Assembly: GCA_963704335.1 (NCBI GenBank)
Contig: OY969889.1
Coordinates: forward strand, 1,984,001-2,048,000
Length of the DNA: 64,000 bases
Direction: 5' to 3'
Source of the DNA: PALSA-612 sp963704335
Lineage (GTDB): Bacteria > Actinomycetota > Thermoleophilia > Gaiellales > Gaiellaceae
This document shows, piece after piece, positions 33,664 through 42,037 of the stretch. Positions within the stretch are counted from its first letter, which is position 1. Each line of letters begins with the position of its first letter. The position numbers were made by a program, and so were the translations under genes. Under the pieces are notes generated by a model. That model searched no databases. It was not told the origin of the DNA and saw only the letters and a program-made list of their open reading frames with translations.

Positions 33664-34329
33664 ATGGATCAGGCGGAGCGTCTCGCCAGGCTCGACGAGC
33701 TGCAGCAGGAAGCCGCCGGCTGCACTCGCTGCAGGCTCGCCGAAGGGCGCACACAGGTCGTGTTCGGCGTCGGCGACCCGAACGCCGACCTGATGTTCGT
33801 CGGTGAGGCGCCGGGCTTTCACGAGGACAAGCAGGGCTACCCCTTCGTGGGTCGGGCCGGCAAGCTCCTCGACAAGCTGCTCGAGAACATCGGGCTCTCT
33901 CGCGCCGAGGTCTACATCGCCAACGTCGTAAAGTGTCGCCCGCCAGGCAACCGCGATCCCGTGCCCGACGAGATCGAGTCCTGCGAGCCATATCTCTTCC
34001 AGCAGATCGAGCTGATCGAGCCGCGCGTGATCGCGACGCTCGGCAACTTCGCGACGAAGCTGCTTTCCGGAAAGCAGCTCGGCATTACTCGCGTCCACGG
34101 CCAGGAGCAGGAGGTGACGCTCGGCGGGCGGCATGTGCTGCTCTATCCGCTCTACCACCCCGCGGCGGCGCTCTACACGCCGAAGATGCTGACGGTGCTC
34201 GAGGAGGACTTCGCGCGCCTGCCCGGACTGCTCGCTTCGGAACCTGCTGGGCAAGCCGAGCCCGCCGAGCCCGTACCAGAACCGGAGCTTGTCGCTGCCG
34301 CGCCGGCCGAGCAGCTCGGTCTCTTCTGA
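33664..34329 (+). CDS. Family 4 uracil-DNA glycosylase
   Basis: A 221-residue uracil-DNA glycosylase of the iron-sulphur family 4. The active-site block is GEAPGFHEDKQGYPFVGRAG. Four cysteines at 20, 23, 91 and 107 (CTRC, KCRPPGN, SCEPY) fit the 4Fe-4S ligands. LYPLYHPAAALY is the DNA-contact motif. ATG 33664 is preferred because it opens the usual N-terminal helix. The last 30 residues are a Pro/Glu/Ala-rich tail ending in EQLGLF, a possible sliding-clamp (QLxLF-like) binding peptide. It overlaps the start of tsaE. Confidence 0.88.
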   Translation: MDQAERLARLDELQQEAAGCTRCRLAEGRTQVVFGVGDPNADLMFVGEAPGFHEDKQGYPFVGRAGKLLDKLLENIGLSRAEVYIANVVKCRPPGNRDPVPDEIESCEPYLFQQIELIEPRVIATLGNFATKLLSGKQLGITRVHGQEQEVTLGGRHVLLYPLYHPAAALYTPKMLTVLEEDFARLPGLLASEPAGQAEPAEPVPEPELVAAAPAEQLGLF

Positions 34330-34733
34330 TCGTCGACACGGGCTCCGCCGCAGAGACCGAGGAGGCCGGCGCTCGCCTGGCTGAACGCCTGCGCCCTGGG
34401 GATGTGGTCACGGTCGCGGGCGAGCTGGGCTCGGGCAAGACGACGTTCGTGCGCGGCGCCTGTCGCGCGCTCGGCGTCGCGCAGCCGGTGACGAGCCCCA
34501 CGTACACGATCGGCAACCGCTACGAGGGTCGCGTCGCCGTATCCCACCTCGACCTGTATCGGCTCGCAGAGGTGGGTGACGCGGACTGGGCGGGGCTCGA
34601 GCCGTACTTCGAGGATGCGATCGTCTTCGTCGAGTGGCCGGAGGCCGGCGCCGGCCGATTACCCGTGCCGCGGGTGACTGTCCGGATCGCGCATGCGGGT
34701 GAAGATCGGCGCACGATCGAGCTGGACCTCTAA
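34326..34733 (+). CDS. tsaE: tRNA threonylcarbamoyladenosine biosynthesis ATPase TsaE
   Basis: TsaE is the P-loop ATPase that cycles the TsaB-TsaD complex making t6A on ANN-decoding tRNAs. Walker A is GELGSGKTT. TSPTYTIGNRY, SHLDLYRL and FVEWPE are family motifs. The expected N-terminus (VDTGSAAETEEAGARLAERL) has no ATG, GTG or TTG before it. The only near-cognate codon at the right place is CTG 34326, overlapping the upstream stop as CTGA. Start therefore uncertain. First gene of the tsaE-tsaB-rimI-tsaD cluster. Confidence 0.88.
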   Translation: MIVDTGSAAETEEAGARLAERLRPGDVVTVAGELGSGKTTFVRGACRALGVAQPVTSPTYTIGNRYEGRVAVSHLDLYRLAEVGDADWAGLEPYFEDAIVFVEWPEAGAGRLPVPRVTVRIAHAGEDRRTIELDL

Positions 34734-34744
34734 CCTGACGCGAC

Positions 34745-35338
34745 GTGAGCCTCGTCCTCGCGTTCGACACTGCCACGCACGTAGCGACGGTCGCCCTCGT
34801 CGGCGACGGGCGGCCGCTCGCCGAGCGCACGACGCGCTCGTTCCGCGTGCTCGCCGATGCCGACGAGCTGCTCGCGGGGCTGGGCGCAACGCCGAACGAC
34901 ATCACCGCACTGGTGGTCGGAACCGGCCCGGGCAGCTTCACGGGCACCCGCCTCGGGCTCGCCCTTGCGCGCGGATTTGCGCTCGCGCGGAACGTTCCCG
35001 TGGCGGGCGTCTCGACGCTCGACGCTCTGGCTGCAAGCACAGACGGAGCCCTGCCGGTGATCGACGCTGGACGCCGCGAGGTCTTCACGAGAATTGACGG
35101 GGAGCCGCGGGCCGCGCCCGCTGGAGAGCTCGAGGTCGAAGGCGTCACGTGTATCGGCGACGGCGCGCTTCGTTACCGAAGCACGCTCGAGGAGCGCGGC
35201 GCGTACGTGCCCGCCGACTCCAGTCCCGAGCACGTCCCGCACGCGCGCCTCCACGCCGAGCTGGCCGCAGACTTCGGCCCTGCGGCGCTCGTGGAGCCGA
35301 TCTACGTACGGCCACCGGATGCGAAGGTGCCTGCGTGA
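34745..35338 (+). CDS. tsaB: t6A biosynthesis protein TsaB
   Basis: TsaB (197 residues, GTG start) is the inactive ASKHA-fold partner of TsaD. It shows VLAFDTATHVATVAL, the phosphate-loop block GTGPGSFTGTRLGLALARGF, and VSTLDALA. It is shorter than the E. coli protein at the C-terminus, as is common in actinobacteria. It starts 11 bases after tsaE and overlaps rimI (GTGA). Confidence 0.92.
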   Translation: MSLVLAFDTATHVATVALVGDGRPLAERTTRSFRVLADADELLAGLGATPNDITALVVGTGPGSFTGTRLGLALARGFALARNVPVAGVSTLDALAASTDGALPVIDAGRREVFTRIDGEPRAAPAGELEVEGVTCIGDGALRYRSTLEERGAYVPADSSPEHVPHARLHAELAADFGPAALVEPIYVRPPDAKVPA

Positions 35339-35808
35339 GTGCGGTCCTGCAGATCAGGCCGCTCGCCGTCGGCGACCTCGACGCCGTCGGCGAGATCGAG
35401 CGATCGTCGATGCCCGCGCCGTGGTCCGCTGCGATGTTCGCCGGCGAGATCACGAAGGCGACGTCGGTATGCCTCGGCGCGTGGGACGAGTCCGAGCCGG
35501 GGCGCCTCGTCGGGTATGTGATCGTGTCCCGGTACGTCGACGCCTGGCACGTCATGAACCTCGTCGTCGCGGAGAGCCACAGGCGCCGTGGCATCGCAAC
35601 GAGCCTGCTCGACGATGTGTTCGACCGCACGCACGATGCGGGCAGGCGTGGGTTCACGTTGGAAGTGCGTGCGTCCAACGACGCGGCCTTGCAGCTGTAC
35701 GAGGCGATGGGGTTTCGCCGACAGGGCGTGCGACGTGGCTACTACACGGACAACCGCGAGGACGCGGTGATCATGTGGCGGGACGCTGCGGTTGGAACCG
35801 AACAATGA
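35335..35808 (+). CDS. rimI: GNAT acetyltransferase RimI-like
   Basis: A 157-residue GNAT acetyltransferase from GTG 35335. The acetyl-CoA pyrophosphate loop is RRRGIATSLL. LEVRASNDAALQLYEAMGF and GYYTDNREDAVIM are the usual RimI blocks. RimI acetylates the N-terminus of ribosomal protein S18 in E. coli and is commonly clustered with tsaB and tsaD. It overlaps both neighbours by 4 bases, which supports co-translation. Confidence 0.9.
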   Translation: MSAVLQIRPLAVGDLDAVGEIERSSMPAPWSAAMFAGEITKATSVCLGAWDESEPGRLVGYVIVSRYVDAWHVMNLVVAESHRRRGIATSLLDDVFDRTHDAGRRGFTLEVRASNDAALQLYEAMGFRRQGVRRGYYTDNREDAVIMWRDAAVGTEQ

Positions 35809-36770
35809 TCCTCGGGCTCGAGACCTCGTGCGACGAGACTGCTGCGGCGCTGATCACGCGGGAAGGGAACGTGCTCGCCAGCGTCGTCGCTTCCCAGGTC
35901 GAGCTGCACTCGCCGTTCGGCGGCGTCGTTCCGGAAGTGGCCGCTAGGCGCCACCTCGAGCTCGTCTCACCCGTCGTCGAGGCGGCTCTCCACGAGGCGG
36001 ACGCGACACCGGCGGACGTCGACCTCGTCGCCGCAACGCGAGGACCCGGGCTCGTCGGCGCGCTGCTCGTCGGACTGTCGGCTGCGAAGGCGCTCGCCTG
36101 GGGGCTATCCGTACCGCTGGCCCCGGTGGATCACCTGCACGGCCACGTGGCGTCCCTCTTCCTCGGCGCGGATCCCGTCGAGCCGCCCTTCGTGTGCCTC
36201 CTCGCGACCGGCGGGCACACGATGGTGCTCGACGTGACGGCGCACGACCGGTACACGGTGCTCGGACAAACGCTCGACGACGCGGCCGGCGAGGCGTTCG
36301 ACAAGGGAGCGCGGCTCCTGGGTCTCGGCTACCCCGGAGGCCGTGAGCTGGAGCGGCTCGCGAGGGACGGCGATCCGGCCGCGTACTCGTTCCCGGTCGC
36401 CAGGCTCGCAGGCCTCGACTTCTCGTTCTCGGGAGTGAAGACGGCGTTGCTCTACGTGGTCAAGGAGCTTGCTGCCGATGAGCTCGAGAGCCGCCGTGCG
36501 GATCTCGCCGCCTCGTATCAGCGGGCGATCGTCGACGCGCTCGTGCAGCGGGCGTGCCAGGCAGTGGAGCAAACGGGAGTCGCCCGGATGGCAATCGTCG
36601 GCGGCGTCGCGGCAAACACGGAGTTGCGGAGCTCCTTGCCGGAAGCCGTCGCGGCTCCGCTCGAGCTCTGCACGGACAACGCCGCGATGATCGCCTCCGC
36701 CGCCAGATGGGTGGAGCCGCTGCAGTCGCCCGACTACCTCGATCTCGATGCGTATGCCAGCGTGGCGTAG
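35805..36770 (+). CDS. tsaD: t6A transferase TsaD
   Basis: TsaD (321 residues) is the catalytic subunit that moves the threonylcarbamoyl group to A37 of tRNA. Motifs: LGLETSCDETAAAL, the metal-binding HLHGH (DHLHGHVASL), LLATGGHTM, GEAFDKGARLLGLGYPGG, FSFSGVKTA, VGGVAANTELR and CTDNAAMIA. Start ATG 35805 overlaps the rimI stop (ATGA). Its last 23 bases overlap the subtilase gene. Confidence 0.96.
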   Translation: MILGLETSCDETAAALITREGNVLASVVASQVELHSPFGGVVPEVAARRHLELVSPVVEAALHEADATPADVDLVAATRGPGLVGALLVGLSAAKALAWGLSVPLAPVDHLHGHVASLFLGADPVEPPFVCLLATGGHTMVLDVTAHDRYTVLGQTLDDAAGEAFDKGARLLGLGYPGGRELERLARDGDPAAYSFPVARLAGLDFSFSGVKTALLYVVKELAADELESRRADLAASYQRAIVDALVQRACQAVEQTGVARMAIVGGVAANTELRSSLPEAVAAPLELCTDNAAMIASAARWVEPLQSPDYLDLDAYASVA

Positions 36771-39276
36771 CCTCGCGGCGGCCGCGGTCGTCCTCGGCTG
36801 CGTGGCCGGGGCATTGACGCTCGTTGCGTTCGCGGCAGAGCGGGAGGAATCGCCCAATGTGGCCGTGGCGAAGCCGGCCGCGTCGGCCTGGCGAGGCCTC
36901 GTGGGGACGGCCCGACCCGAGGTGGCCCTGGGGCAACGCGTGATCGTCCTGCTCAAGGATCCGTCGCTGGCAGACCGCGTCCGGAAGGCCGGAGGTCTGG
37001 CGACGCAGGCGGAGGAGCGGCGCTGGACCGCGGCCGCGCTCGCGAGCCAGCAGCAGTTCCTGACCGAGCTGGCGGCGCAGGGCATCGTCGCCAGGCCCGA
37101 CCTCCAGTTCACGCGCGTCGTCAACGGTTTCTCCGCGGTGGCCGACCCGAGCGCCGTCGTGTTGCTCGAGCGCTCACAGCGCGTGGCCGGGGTCTTTCCG
37201 GTGCGGGCTGCATTTCCCGCGGGTTCGGCAGCGAGCCCGGATGACGCCGCCTCGGCGAGCTCTCCTTCCGGCCTTGCGTCGTACCGGGGAACCGGAATCA
37301 CCATGGCCCTGCTGGACACTGCCGTCGACCCCGCCACGCCGTTTCTCCACGGCCGGGTGCTGCCCGGCTTCGACGTCATCCGCGGAGGCGCGGCGGCCCG
37401 CTACGACCAGAAACCCGGGGGCGATCGGCTGGAGACGCACGGCACGACCATGGCGGGGATCGTGGCCGGCCTGGGCCGTCCCGGCTCGCCCACAGGTATC
37501 GCCCCCGATGTCACCGTGTTGCCGATTCGCGTCGCCGGCTGGCAGCGCGACGCGGCAGGCAACTGGTCGATCTACGGTCGGACCGACCAGCTGATCGCCG
37601 GTCTCGAGCGTGCTGTAGACCCCGACCGGAACGGCGATGCGCACGATGCCGCTCGAATCACCCTGATCCCCCTGTCCGAGCCGTTCTCGGCCTTCCCAGA
37701 CAGCCCGCTGTCGCAGGCTGTCGCAGGAGCGGTCGCTCTCGACTCGCTCGTCGTCGTTCCCGCCGGGAACGACGGGCCCGGTGGCCCGGGATTTGGCTCG
37801 ATCGGCGGCCCGGGGGGAGCTCCCGAAGCGCTCACGGCCGGCGCAGCCGACCTGAGGCCGGTGACGGCACGCATCCCCGTGTCGGTTCGCGCAGGACTGA
37901 AGGTGTTGCTACACCGTCCGCTGGAGCTCCTCACTGCGAACGCGCCGGAGGCAGGCTCCAGCCTGGAAATCGTCCATGTCGGCAAGCCGGCGAATCTCTT
38001 CGACGGCAAGGGCAAGAGCCGCGTTGCCGGACGGGCGGCGCTGCTGGCGTCGGGCTCCGCACCGCGGAGCATCGCGGCGCGAGCCGCGGAAGCAGGCGCC
38101 GCGGTCGTGATCCTCGCCGGGGACGGGCTTCCCGGCGGCGCGCTGGGACTCGATCCCCGACTCGCCGTGCCGGTGCTCTCGGCGCCCGGTTCTCTCGTCA
38201 CGCTCGTTCGTGGTGGTGCGCGAGACGGCAGCGCGGTATCCCTTTCCATCGGCACAGCTGACGCCGAACGGCCCACCTCGACAGCCTCGCCGGCGGCCTT
38301 TTCCTCCTGGGGGTACAGCTTCGGCGCGCAGGTGAAGCCCGACGTCGTCGCGCCCGGTGTCGCCGTCGCGACGGCGCTCCCCGGTGCAGACAGTGACGGC
38401 TTCTCGCACTTCGTCACCATCAGCGGTACGAGCGTCGCGGCAGCGGTCGTTGCGGGAACCGCTGCCCGGCTCGCCCACGCTCGCCCGTCGCTCGATGCCG
38501 TCGGGCTGCGCAGCGCGCTCGCGACCACCGCCCGCCCGCTCGCGCGTGCGCCGTTGGCGGCGCAGGGGACGGGCGTGGTCGACGCCGCCCGGGCCGCGGT
38601 CGTGGAGCTCGTGGTCGACCGTGCCTCGTTGTCGTTCGGCCGGGGCAAGGGTGACGGCTGGCAAGGCCATCGATCCGTGTCGCTCCACAACGTGTCCAGC
38701 CGCCCGCTCATGGTCGACGCGCGAGCGCGTGCCCGCAGCGGAGGCGTCCTCGTTCGCCTGGCGCCGAAGCGCCTGCGCATCTCCTCCGGACAAACGGCCC
38801 GCATACGCGTGAGCGTGCGCGTTTCCGCGGTCGCGAAAGCCGACGTCGTGAGCGGCGTCGTCCGCATCGCGCCGCGCGGCAGCCAGCCTATCGCCGTGCC
38901 CTGGTCGGTTCTACTCGCGCCGCCGCCGGAAGACCTGATCGGAGACGTCGAGCTCTCCGAGCGGAGCTTCTCCCCGTCCGATCTGACGCCGGCGGTGCTC
39001 TCGATCCGGCTCGGCACGATCGAACGCGTACGAGGTCGCGACGTGCTCCAGCCCGCGCGGCGGCTCGATGTCTTGCTGCTCGACGCCGACGGTCAGGCGC
39101 TGGGGCTGCTCGCCCGGCTCCGCGACGTGCTGCCCGGGCAGTACGCCTTCGGGCTCACGGGCCGCGGGCCGGACGGTAGACGCCTGGCGCCGGGTCGGTA
39201 CGAGCTGCGGCTCGTAGCCTGGCCTGCGGCGGGGGGTTCGCCCGCACGGCGCACCGTGCGCTTCGCGGTGGAATAG
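36748..39276 (+). CDS. Exported subtilisin-like serine protease (S8)
   Basis: An 842-residue secreted or membrane-anchored subtilase. A hydrophobic signal (about 7-30) is followed by an inhibitor-like prodomain (to about 150) and a peptidase S8 domain with the full triad D190 (MALLDTAVD), H231 (THGTTMAG) and S562 (SGTSVAA). A PA-type insertion lies between H and S (about 370-510). The C-terminal 230 residues are two beta domains ending in a FlgD-like fold (PGRYELRLVAW). It starts 23 bases inside tsaD. Probably a cell-wall or extracellular processing protease. Confidence 0.87.
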   Translation: MRMPAWRSLAAAAVVLGCVAGALTLVAFAAEREESPNVAVAKPAASAWRGLVGTARPEVALGQRVIVLLKDPSLADRVRKAGGLATQAEERRWTAAALASQQQFLTELAAQGIVARPDLQFTRVVNGFSAVADPSAVVLLERSQRVAGVFPVRAAFPAGSAASPDDAASASSPSGLASYRGTGITMALLDTAVDPATPFLHGRVLPGFDVIRGGAAARYDQKPGGDRLETHGTTMAGIVAGLGRPGSPTGIAPDVTVLPIRVAGWQRDAAGNWSIYGRTDQLIAGLERAVDPDRNGDAHDAARITLIPLSEPFSAFPDSPLSQAVAGAVALDSLVVVPAGNDGPGGPGFGSIGGPGGAPEALTAGAADLRPVTARIPVSVRAGLKVLLHRPLELLTANAPEAGSSLEIVHVGKPANLFDGKGKSRVAGRAALLASGSAPRSIAARAAEAGAAVVILAGDGLPGGALGLDPRLAVPVLSAPGSLVTLVRGGARDGSAVSLSIGTADAERPTSTASPAAFSSWGYSFGAQVKPDVVAPGVAVATALPGADSDGFSHFVTISGTSVAAAVVAGTAARLAHARPSLDAVGLRSALATTARPLARAPLAAQGTGVVDAARAAVVELVVDRASLSFGRGKGDGWQGHRSVSLHNVSSRPLMVDARARARSGGVLVRLAPKRLRISSGQTARIRVSVRVSAVAKADVVSGVVRIAPRGSQPIAVPWSVLLAPPPEDLIGDVELSERSFSPSDLTPAVLSIRLGTIERVRGRDVLQPARRLDVLLLDADGQALGLLARLRDVLPGQYAFGLTGRGPDGRRLAPGRYELRLVAWPAAGGSPARRTVRFAVE

Positions 39277-39310
39277 CCTATGGCCGCCTGAAACCGATCA
39301 AGGAGAGCTC

Positions 39311-40585
39311 GTGTCCACGCTAGACACACCGGCAACTCACCTACGCGAGAACCCCTTCGAGATCGCCCAGCAGCAGCTCCGGCTCGTGGGGGAGACGTTC
39401 GATATCGACCAGAACCTCATCAGCGTCCTCTCGAAGTGCAAGAAGTCCGTCTCGGTCGCCATTCCGACCCGCATGGACGACGGCTCGATCACGACCTTCG
39501 ATGGCTTTCGCGTCACTCACAACATCGCGCGCGGGCCGTCCAAGGGCGGCATTCGCTACCACCCGGACGTCACGCTCGACGAGGTGCGTTCGCTGGCCAT
39601 GTGGATGACGTGGAAGTGCGCGCTGATGGGCATTCCGTTCGGCGGCGCCAAGGGTGGCGTCATCTGCAATCCAAAGCAGATGTCCGACGGCGAGCTCGAG
39701 CGCATGACGCGCCGCTACACGTCGGAGATCATCACCGAGATCGGCCCGGAGAGGGACATCCCCGCGCCGGACGTGGGCACGAGCCCGCGTGAGATGGCCT
39801 GGATCTTCGACACGTACTCGATGAACAAGGGCCACTCGGTGCTAGGCGTCGTCACCGGAAAGCCGCTCGCCATCGGTGGCTCACTCGGCCGCCTGGAGGC
39901 AACTGCGCGCGGCGGGCTGTACGCGCTAGTCGAGGCGCTCGACAAGCTGGGCAAGGAGCTCGCCGGCCTGCGTGTCGCCGTTCAGGGCTTCGGCAACGTC
40001 GGCAGCTATTTCGCGCTCTTCTGCCACCAGAACGGCGCCAAGGTGATCGCGATGTCCGACTCCTCCGGCGGCGTCTTCAATGCGGAGGGCATCGACGTTC
40101 CCGCCGCCATCGCCTACAAGGAGGAGACCGGCTCGCTGACCGGCCACAAGGGCACGGAGCCGGTGACGAACGAGGAGCTGCTGCTCCTGGACTGCGACAT
40201 CCTCGCCCCGAGCGCGCTGGAGCAGGTCATCACCGAAGAGAACGCCGACAAGGTCAAGGCGGCGATCATCCTCGAGGGCGCCAACGGCCCGACGACTCCG
40301 GCCGGCGACGACATCCTCGAGGACCGTGGTGTGCTCATCCTCCCGGACGTGCTCGCCAACGCCGGCGGCGTCGTCGTCTCCTACTTCGAGTGGGTCCAGG
40401 GCCTGCAGGAGTACTTCTGGAAGGAGGACGAGGTGAACTCGAACCTTCACGACATCGTCCAGAAGGCATTCCACGAGACGTGGCAGCTGCGCGAGCGGCG
40501 AAAGCTGAGCATGCGAATGGCCGCGTACGGCTGCGCCGTCTTGCGGGTGGCCGAGGCCACGACGACCAGAGGTCTCTACCCGTAA
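39311..40585 (+). CDS. gdhA: Glutamate dehydrogenase
   Basis: A 424-residue Glu/Leu/Phe/Val dehydrogenase, best read as glutamate dehydrogenase, which links 2-oxoglutarate and ammonia to glutamate. The start is GTG behind an AAGGAG site. Catalytic-region blocks are GPSKGGIRYHPDV and GIPFGGAKGGV (catalytic Lys), then PAPDVGTS. The Rossmann domain has VQGFGNVGSY. Length and the absence of a long N-terminal extension fit the hexameric NAD(P) type found in many bacteria. Coenzyme preference cannot be told. Confidence 0.92.
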   Translation: MSTLDTPATHLRENPFEIAQQQLRLVGETFDIDQNLISVLSKCKKSVSVAIPTRMDDGSITTFDGFRVTHNIARGPSKGGIRYHPDVTLDEVRSLAMWMTWKCALMGIPFGGAKGGVICNPKQMSDGELERMTRRYTSEIITEIGPERDIPAPDVGTSPREMAWIFDTYSMNKGHSVLGVVTGKPLAIGGSLGRLEATARGGLYALVEALDKLGKELAGLRVAVQGFGNVGSYFALFCHQNGAKVIAMSDSSGGVFNAEGIDVPAAIAYKEETGSLTGHKGTEPVTNEELLLLDCDILAPSALEQVITEENADKVKAAIILEGANGPTTPAGDDILEDRGVLILPDVLANAGGVVVSYFEWVQGLQEYFWKEDEVNSNLHDIVQKAFHETWQLRERRKLSMRMAAYGCAVLRVAEATTTRGLYP

Positions 40586-40827
40586 CGAAGGTCGTCCTCT
40601 ACCACGCGGCCGGCTGCCATCTGTGCGAGCGCGCCCGCGAGACGCTGGTCGCGGTGGCCGCGGACGAGCCGTTCGAGTTGGAAGAGGTCGACATTTCCGG
40701 CGACGCCGCGCTTGAGACCCGGTACCGCGAGTGGCTGCCCGTAGTCGAGATCGACGGCCAGCGCGCGTTCACGTACTTCGTCGACGAGGCGGGGTTCCGG
40801 CGCCGACTCGCCCGAGCTCGTACGTGA
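40585..40827 (+). CDS. Glutaredoxin-like thiol protein
   Basis: About 80 residues in a glutaredoxin-like thioredoxin fold (DUF836 type): TKVVLYHAAGCHLCERARET carries the CHLC motif, and VDISGDAAL, LPVVEIDGQ and FTYFVDEAGF complete it. No ATG, GTG or TTG lies between the gdhA end and the first strand. The only near-cognate candidates are ACG 40585 or GTA 40582 at the gdhA stop. It is translated from, or just after, the gdhA stop. A hairpin at 40841-40867 follows. Confidence 0.7.
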   Translation, partial: TKVVLYHAAGCHLCERARETLVAVAADEPFELEEVDISGDAALETRYREWLPVVEIDGQRAFTYFVDEAGFRRRLARART

Positions 40828-40840
40828 CGAGGCAGGGGGC

Positions 40841-40867
40841 GCGAAGCCGGGCTTTGCTCGGCTTCGC
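40841..40867 (+). terminator. Terminator-like hairpin after the glutaredoxin gene
   Basis: Perfect 9-bp arms GCGAAGCCG (40841-40849) and CGGCTTCGC (40859-40867), with a 9-base loop, followed by CTTT. It lies 14 bases past the stop at 40827. The T-run is short. Confidence 0.5.
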
Positions 40868-40891
40868 CTTTGGCGACTGAACCAACGCGGC

Positions 40892-40929
40892 AAGGAGGGG
40901 GTCCACGGGGGAACCATGGGTTCCCCCGT
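40892..40929 (+). repeat. Inverted hairpin repeat, copy 1
   Basis: AAGGAGGGGG leads into a perfect 11-bp hairpin with arms ACGGGGGAACC (40905-40915) and GGTTCCCCCGT (40919-40929) around ATG. A similar element lies in the opposite orientation at 41964-42002, on the far side of rex. The base pair at the hairpin foot differs between copies (A-T here, G-C there), keeping the pairing. Confidence 0.65.
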
Positions 40930-41038
40930 CTGCCACAAAGTTGCGCACGAACAGTTAGCCGCTGTACTGCCGCATCCCGATGGGCATGGGTGGCAGAATG
41001 GCCGCCTCGTGTCACAAACCTCGATACAAGGAGAGCTG

Positions 41039-41659
41039 GTGTCCGATCGCGTGACAGTGGGTGTGGCGGCGCGGCTGAGCCGGTACCTGCAGGTGCTCAC
41101 CCAGGCCAAGAAGATGGGCAAGGAGCGGATCTCCTCGCAGGAGATGTCCGACTACACGAACATCAACGCGACGCAGATCCGGCGCGATCTCTCCGCCTTC
41201 GGGAAGTTCGGCAAGCGCGGCGTCGGCTACTCGGTCGACGGGTTGCTCGCCGAGATTCGCAAGATCCTGCGCACCCAGGGCCAGCACAACATCGCCCTCG
41301 TGGGCGCCGGCCGCCTGGGCCAGGCGATCGCAAGCTCGCCGATCTTCGCCGAGCACGGGATCAACATCGCCGCCGTGTTCGACAAGGATCCCGAGCTCGT
41401 CGGCCGTGACATCGGCTCGGTCACCGTGCTCGATGCCTCGACGCTCGGCAGCGTAGTCCGGGAGAAGAGCATCGTCGTGGGCGTCATCGCCGTGCCCGCG
41501 GATGCCGCGCAGTCGGCGACGGACGAGCTCATCAGCGCCGACGTGAAGATCATCTTCAACTACTCCGAAGCGCTGCTGGACGTCCCCACGGACGTCCAGG
41601 TGCATACGTCGAACCCCGCCGTCGAGCTGCTGCACGCGCTCTACTTCCACCTCGCGTAA
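41039..41659 (+). CDS. rex: Redox-sensing transcriptional repressor Rex
   Basis: Rex (206 residues from GTG 41039, behind AAGGAG) senses the NADH/NAD+ ratio and represses fermentation or respiratory genes when NAD+ is high. The N-terminal winged helix reads AARLSRYLQVL...ISSQEMSDYTNINATQIRRD, followed by FGKFGKRGVGY. The Rossmann domain has LVGAGRLGQAI (NADH site) and VIAVPADAAQ. A GTG at 41010 would extend it, but the ribosome site favours 41039. No clear Rex operator was found nearby. Confidence 0.93.
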   Translation: MSDRVTVGVAARLSRYLQVLTQAKKMGKERISSQEMSDYTNINATQIRRDLSAFGKFGKRGVGYSVDGLLAEIRKILRTQGQHNIALVGAGRLGQAIASSPIFAEHGINIAAVFDKDPELVGRDIGSVTVLDASTLGSVVREKSIVVGVIAVPADAAQSATDELISADVKIIFNYSEALLDVPTDVQVHTSNPAVELLHALYFHLA

Positions 41660-41682
41660 TCGGCCGAATACGCCGGGCTCCC

Positions 41683-41755
41683 TGTGGAGCAATCGGCACA
41701 GAATTGGCACACCTCAGTGCCAGGCACTCGGCCATGGCCGCTTTGGCCGTGGCTG
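41683..41755 (+). repeat. REP-like element, copy B
   Basis: Same order as copy A: TGTGGAGCAAT, CGGCACA and TTGGCACA units, AGTGCCAGGCACT, then a hairpin with arms GCCATGGCC and GGCCGTGGC around a GCTTT loop. It lies just downstream of rex. Confidence 0.7.
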
Positions 41756-41963
41756 ATGGGGCTCGGCCGGGAGGTCAGAGACCCCCGGCCGGCCTGAGCG
41801 CTCCCCGTCTGCGACCCACGGACGAGGAGTCCTGGCGTCCGCCGCTGCCTGCGACGGCCGGCGGACGATGCTTCTGTGCTGCTCCAGAGAGTGTCGGCGC
41901 TTTCGTCACCGCACGCGCTCACCTGCGCGGGTGAGAATGCTCCTTCGATCGAGTGAACAAGAC
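41756..41963 (+). other. Non-coding spacer between rex and the glycosyltransferase
   Basis: Part of the only gene-free stretch over 300 bases (41660-42037). Outside the REP copy and hairpin repeat copy 2 it holds GC-rich sequence with one 8-bp inverted repeat, GTCCGCCG with CGGCGGAC. I see no convincing gene, tRNA or riboswitch. Confidence 0.5.
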
Positions 41964-42002
41964 GCGGGTGAACCCATGGTTCCCCCGCGAGCCCCCTCCT
42001 TA
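41964..42002 (-). repeat. Inverted hairpin repeat, copy 2
   Basis: Reverse-oriented relative of 40892-40929. On the minus strand it has AAGGAGGGGG, then arms GCGGGGGAACC and GGTTCACCCGC around ATG. One arm position is mismatched. The foot pair is G-C where copy 1 has A-T, a compensatory change. Confidence 0.65.
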
Positions 42003-42037
42003 GGGGACGCTTCGCTGGACGGGCGTAAGCTCGCCGC

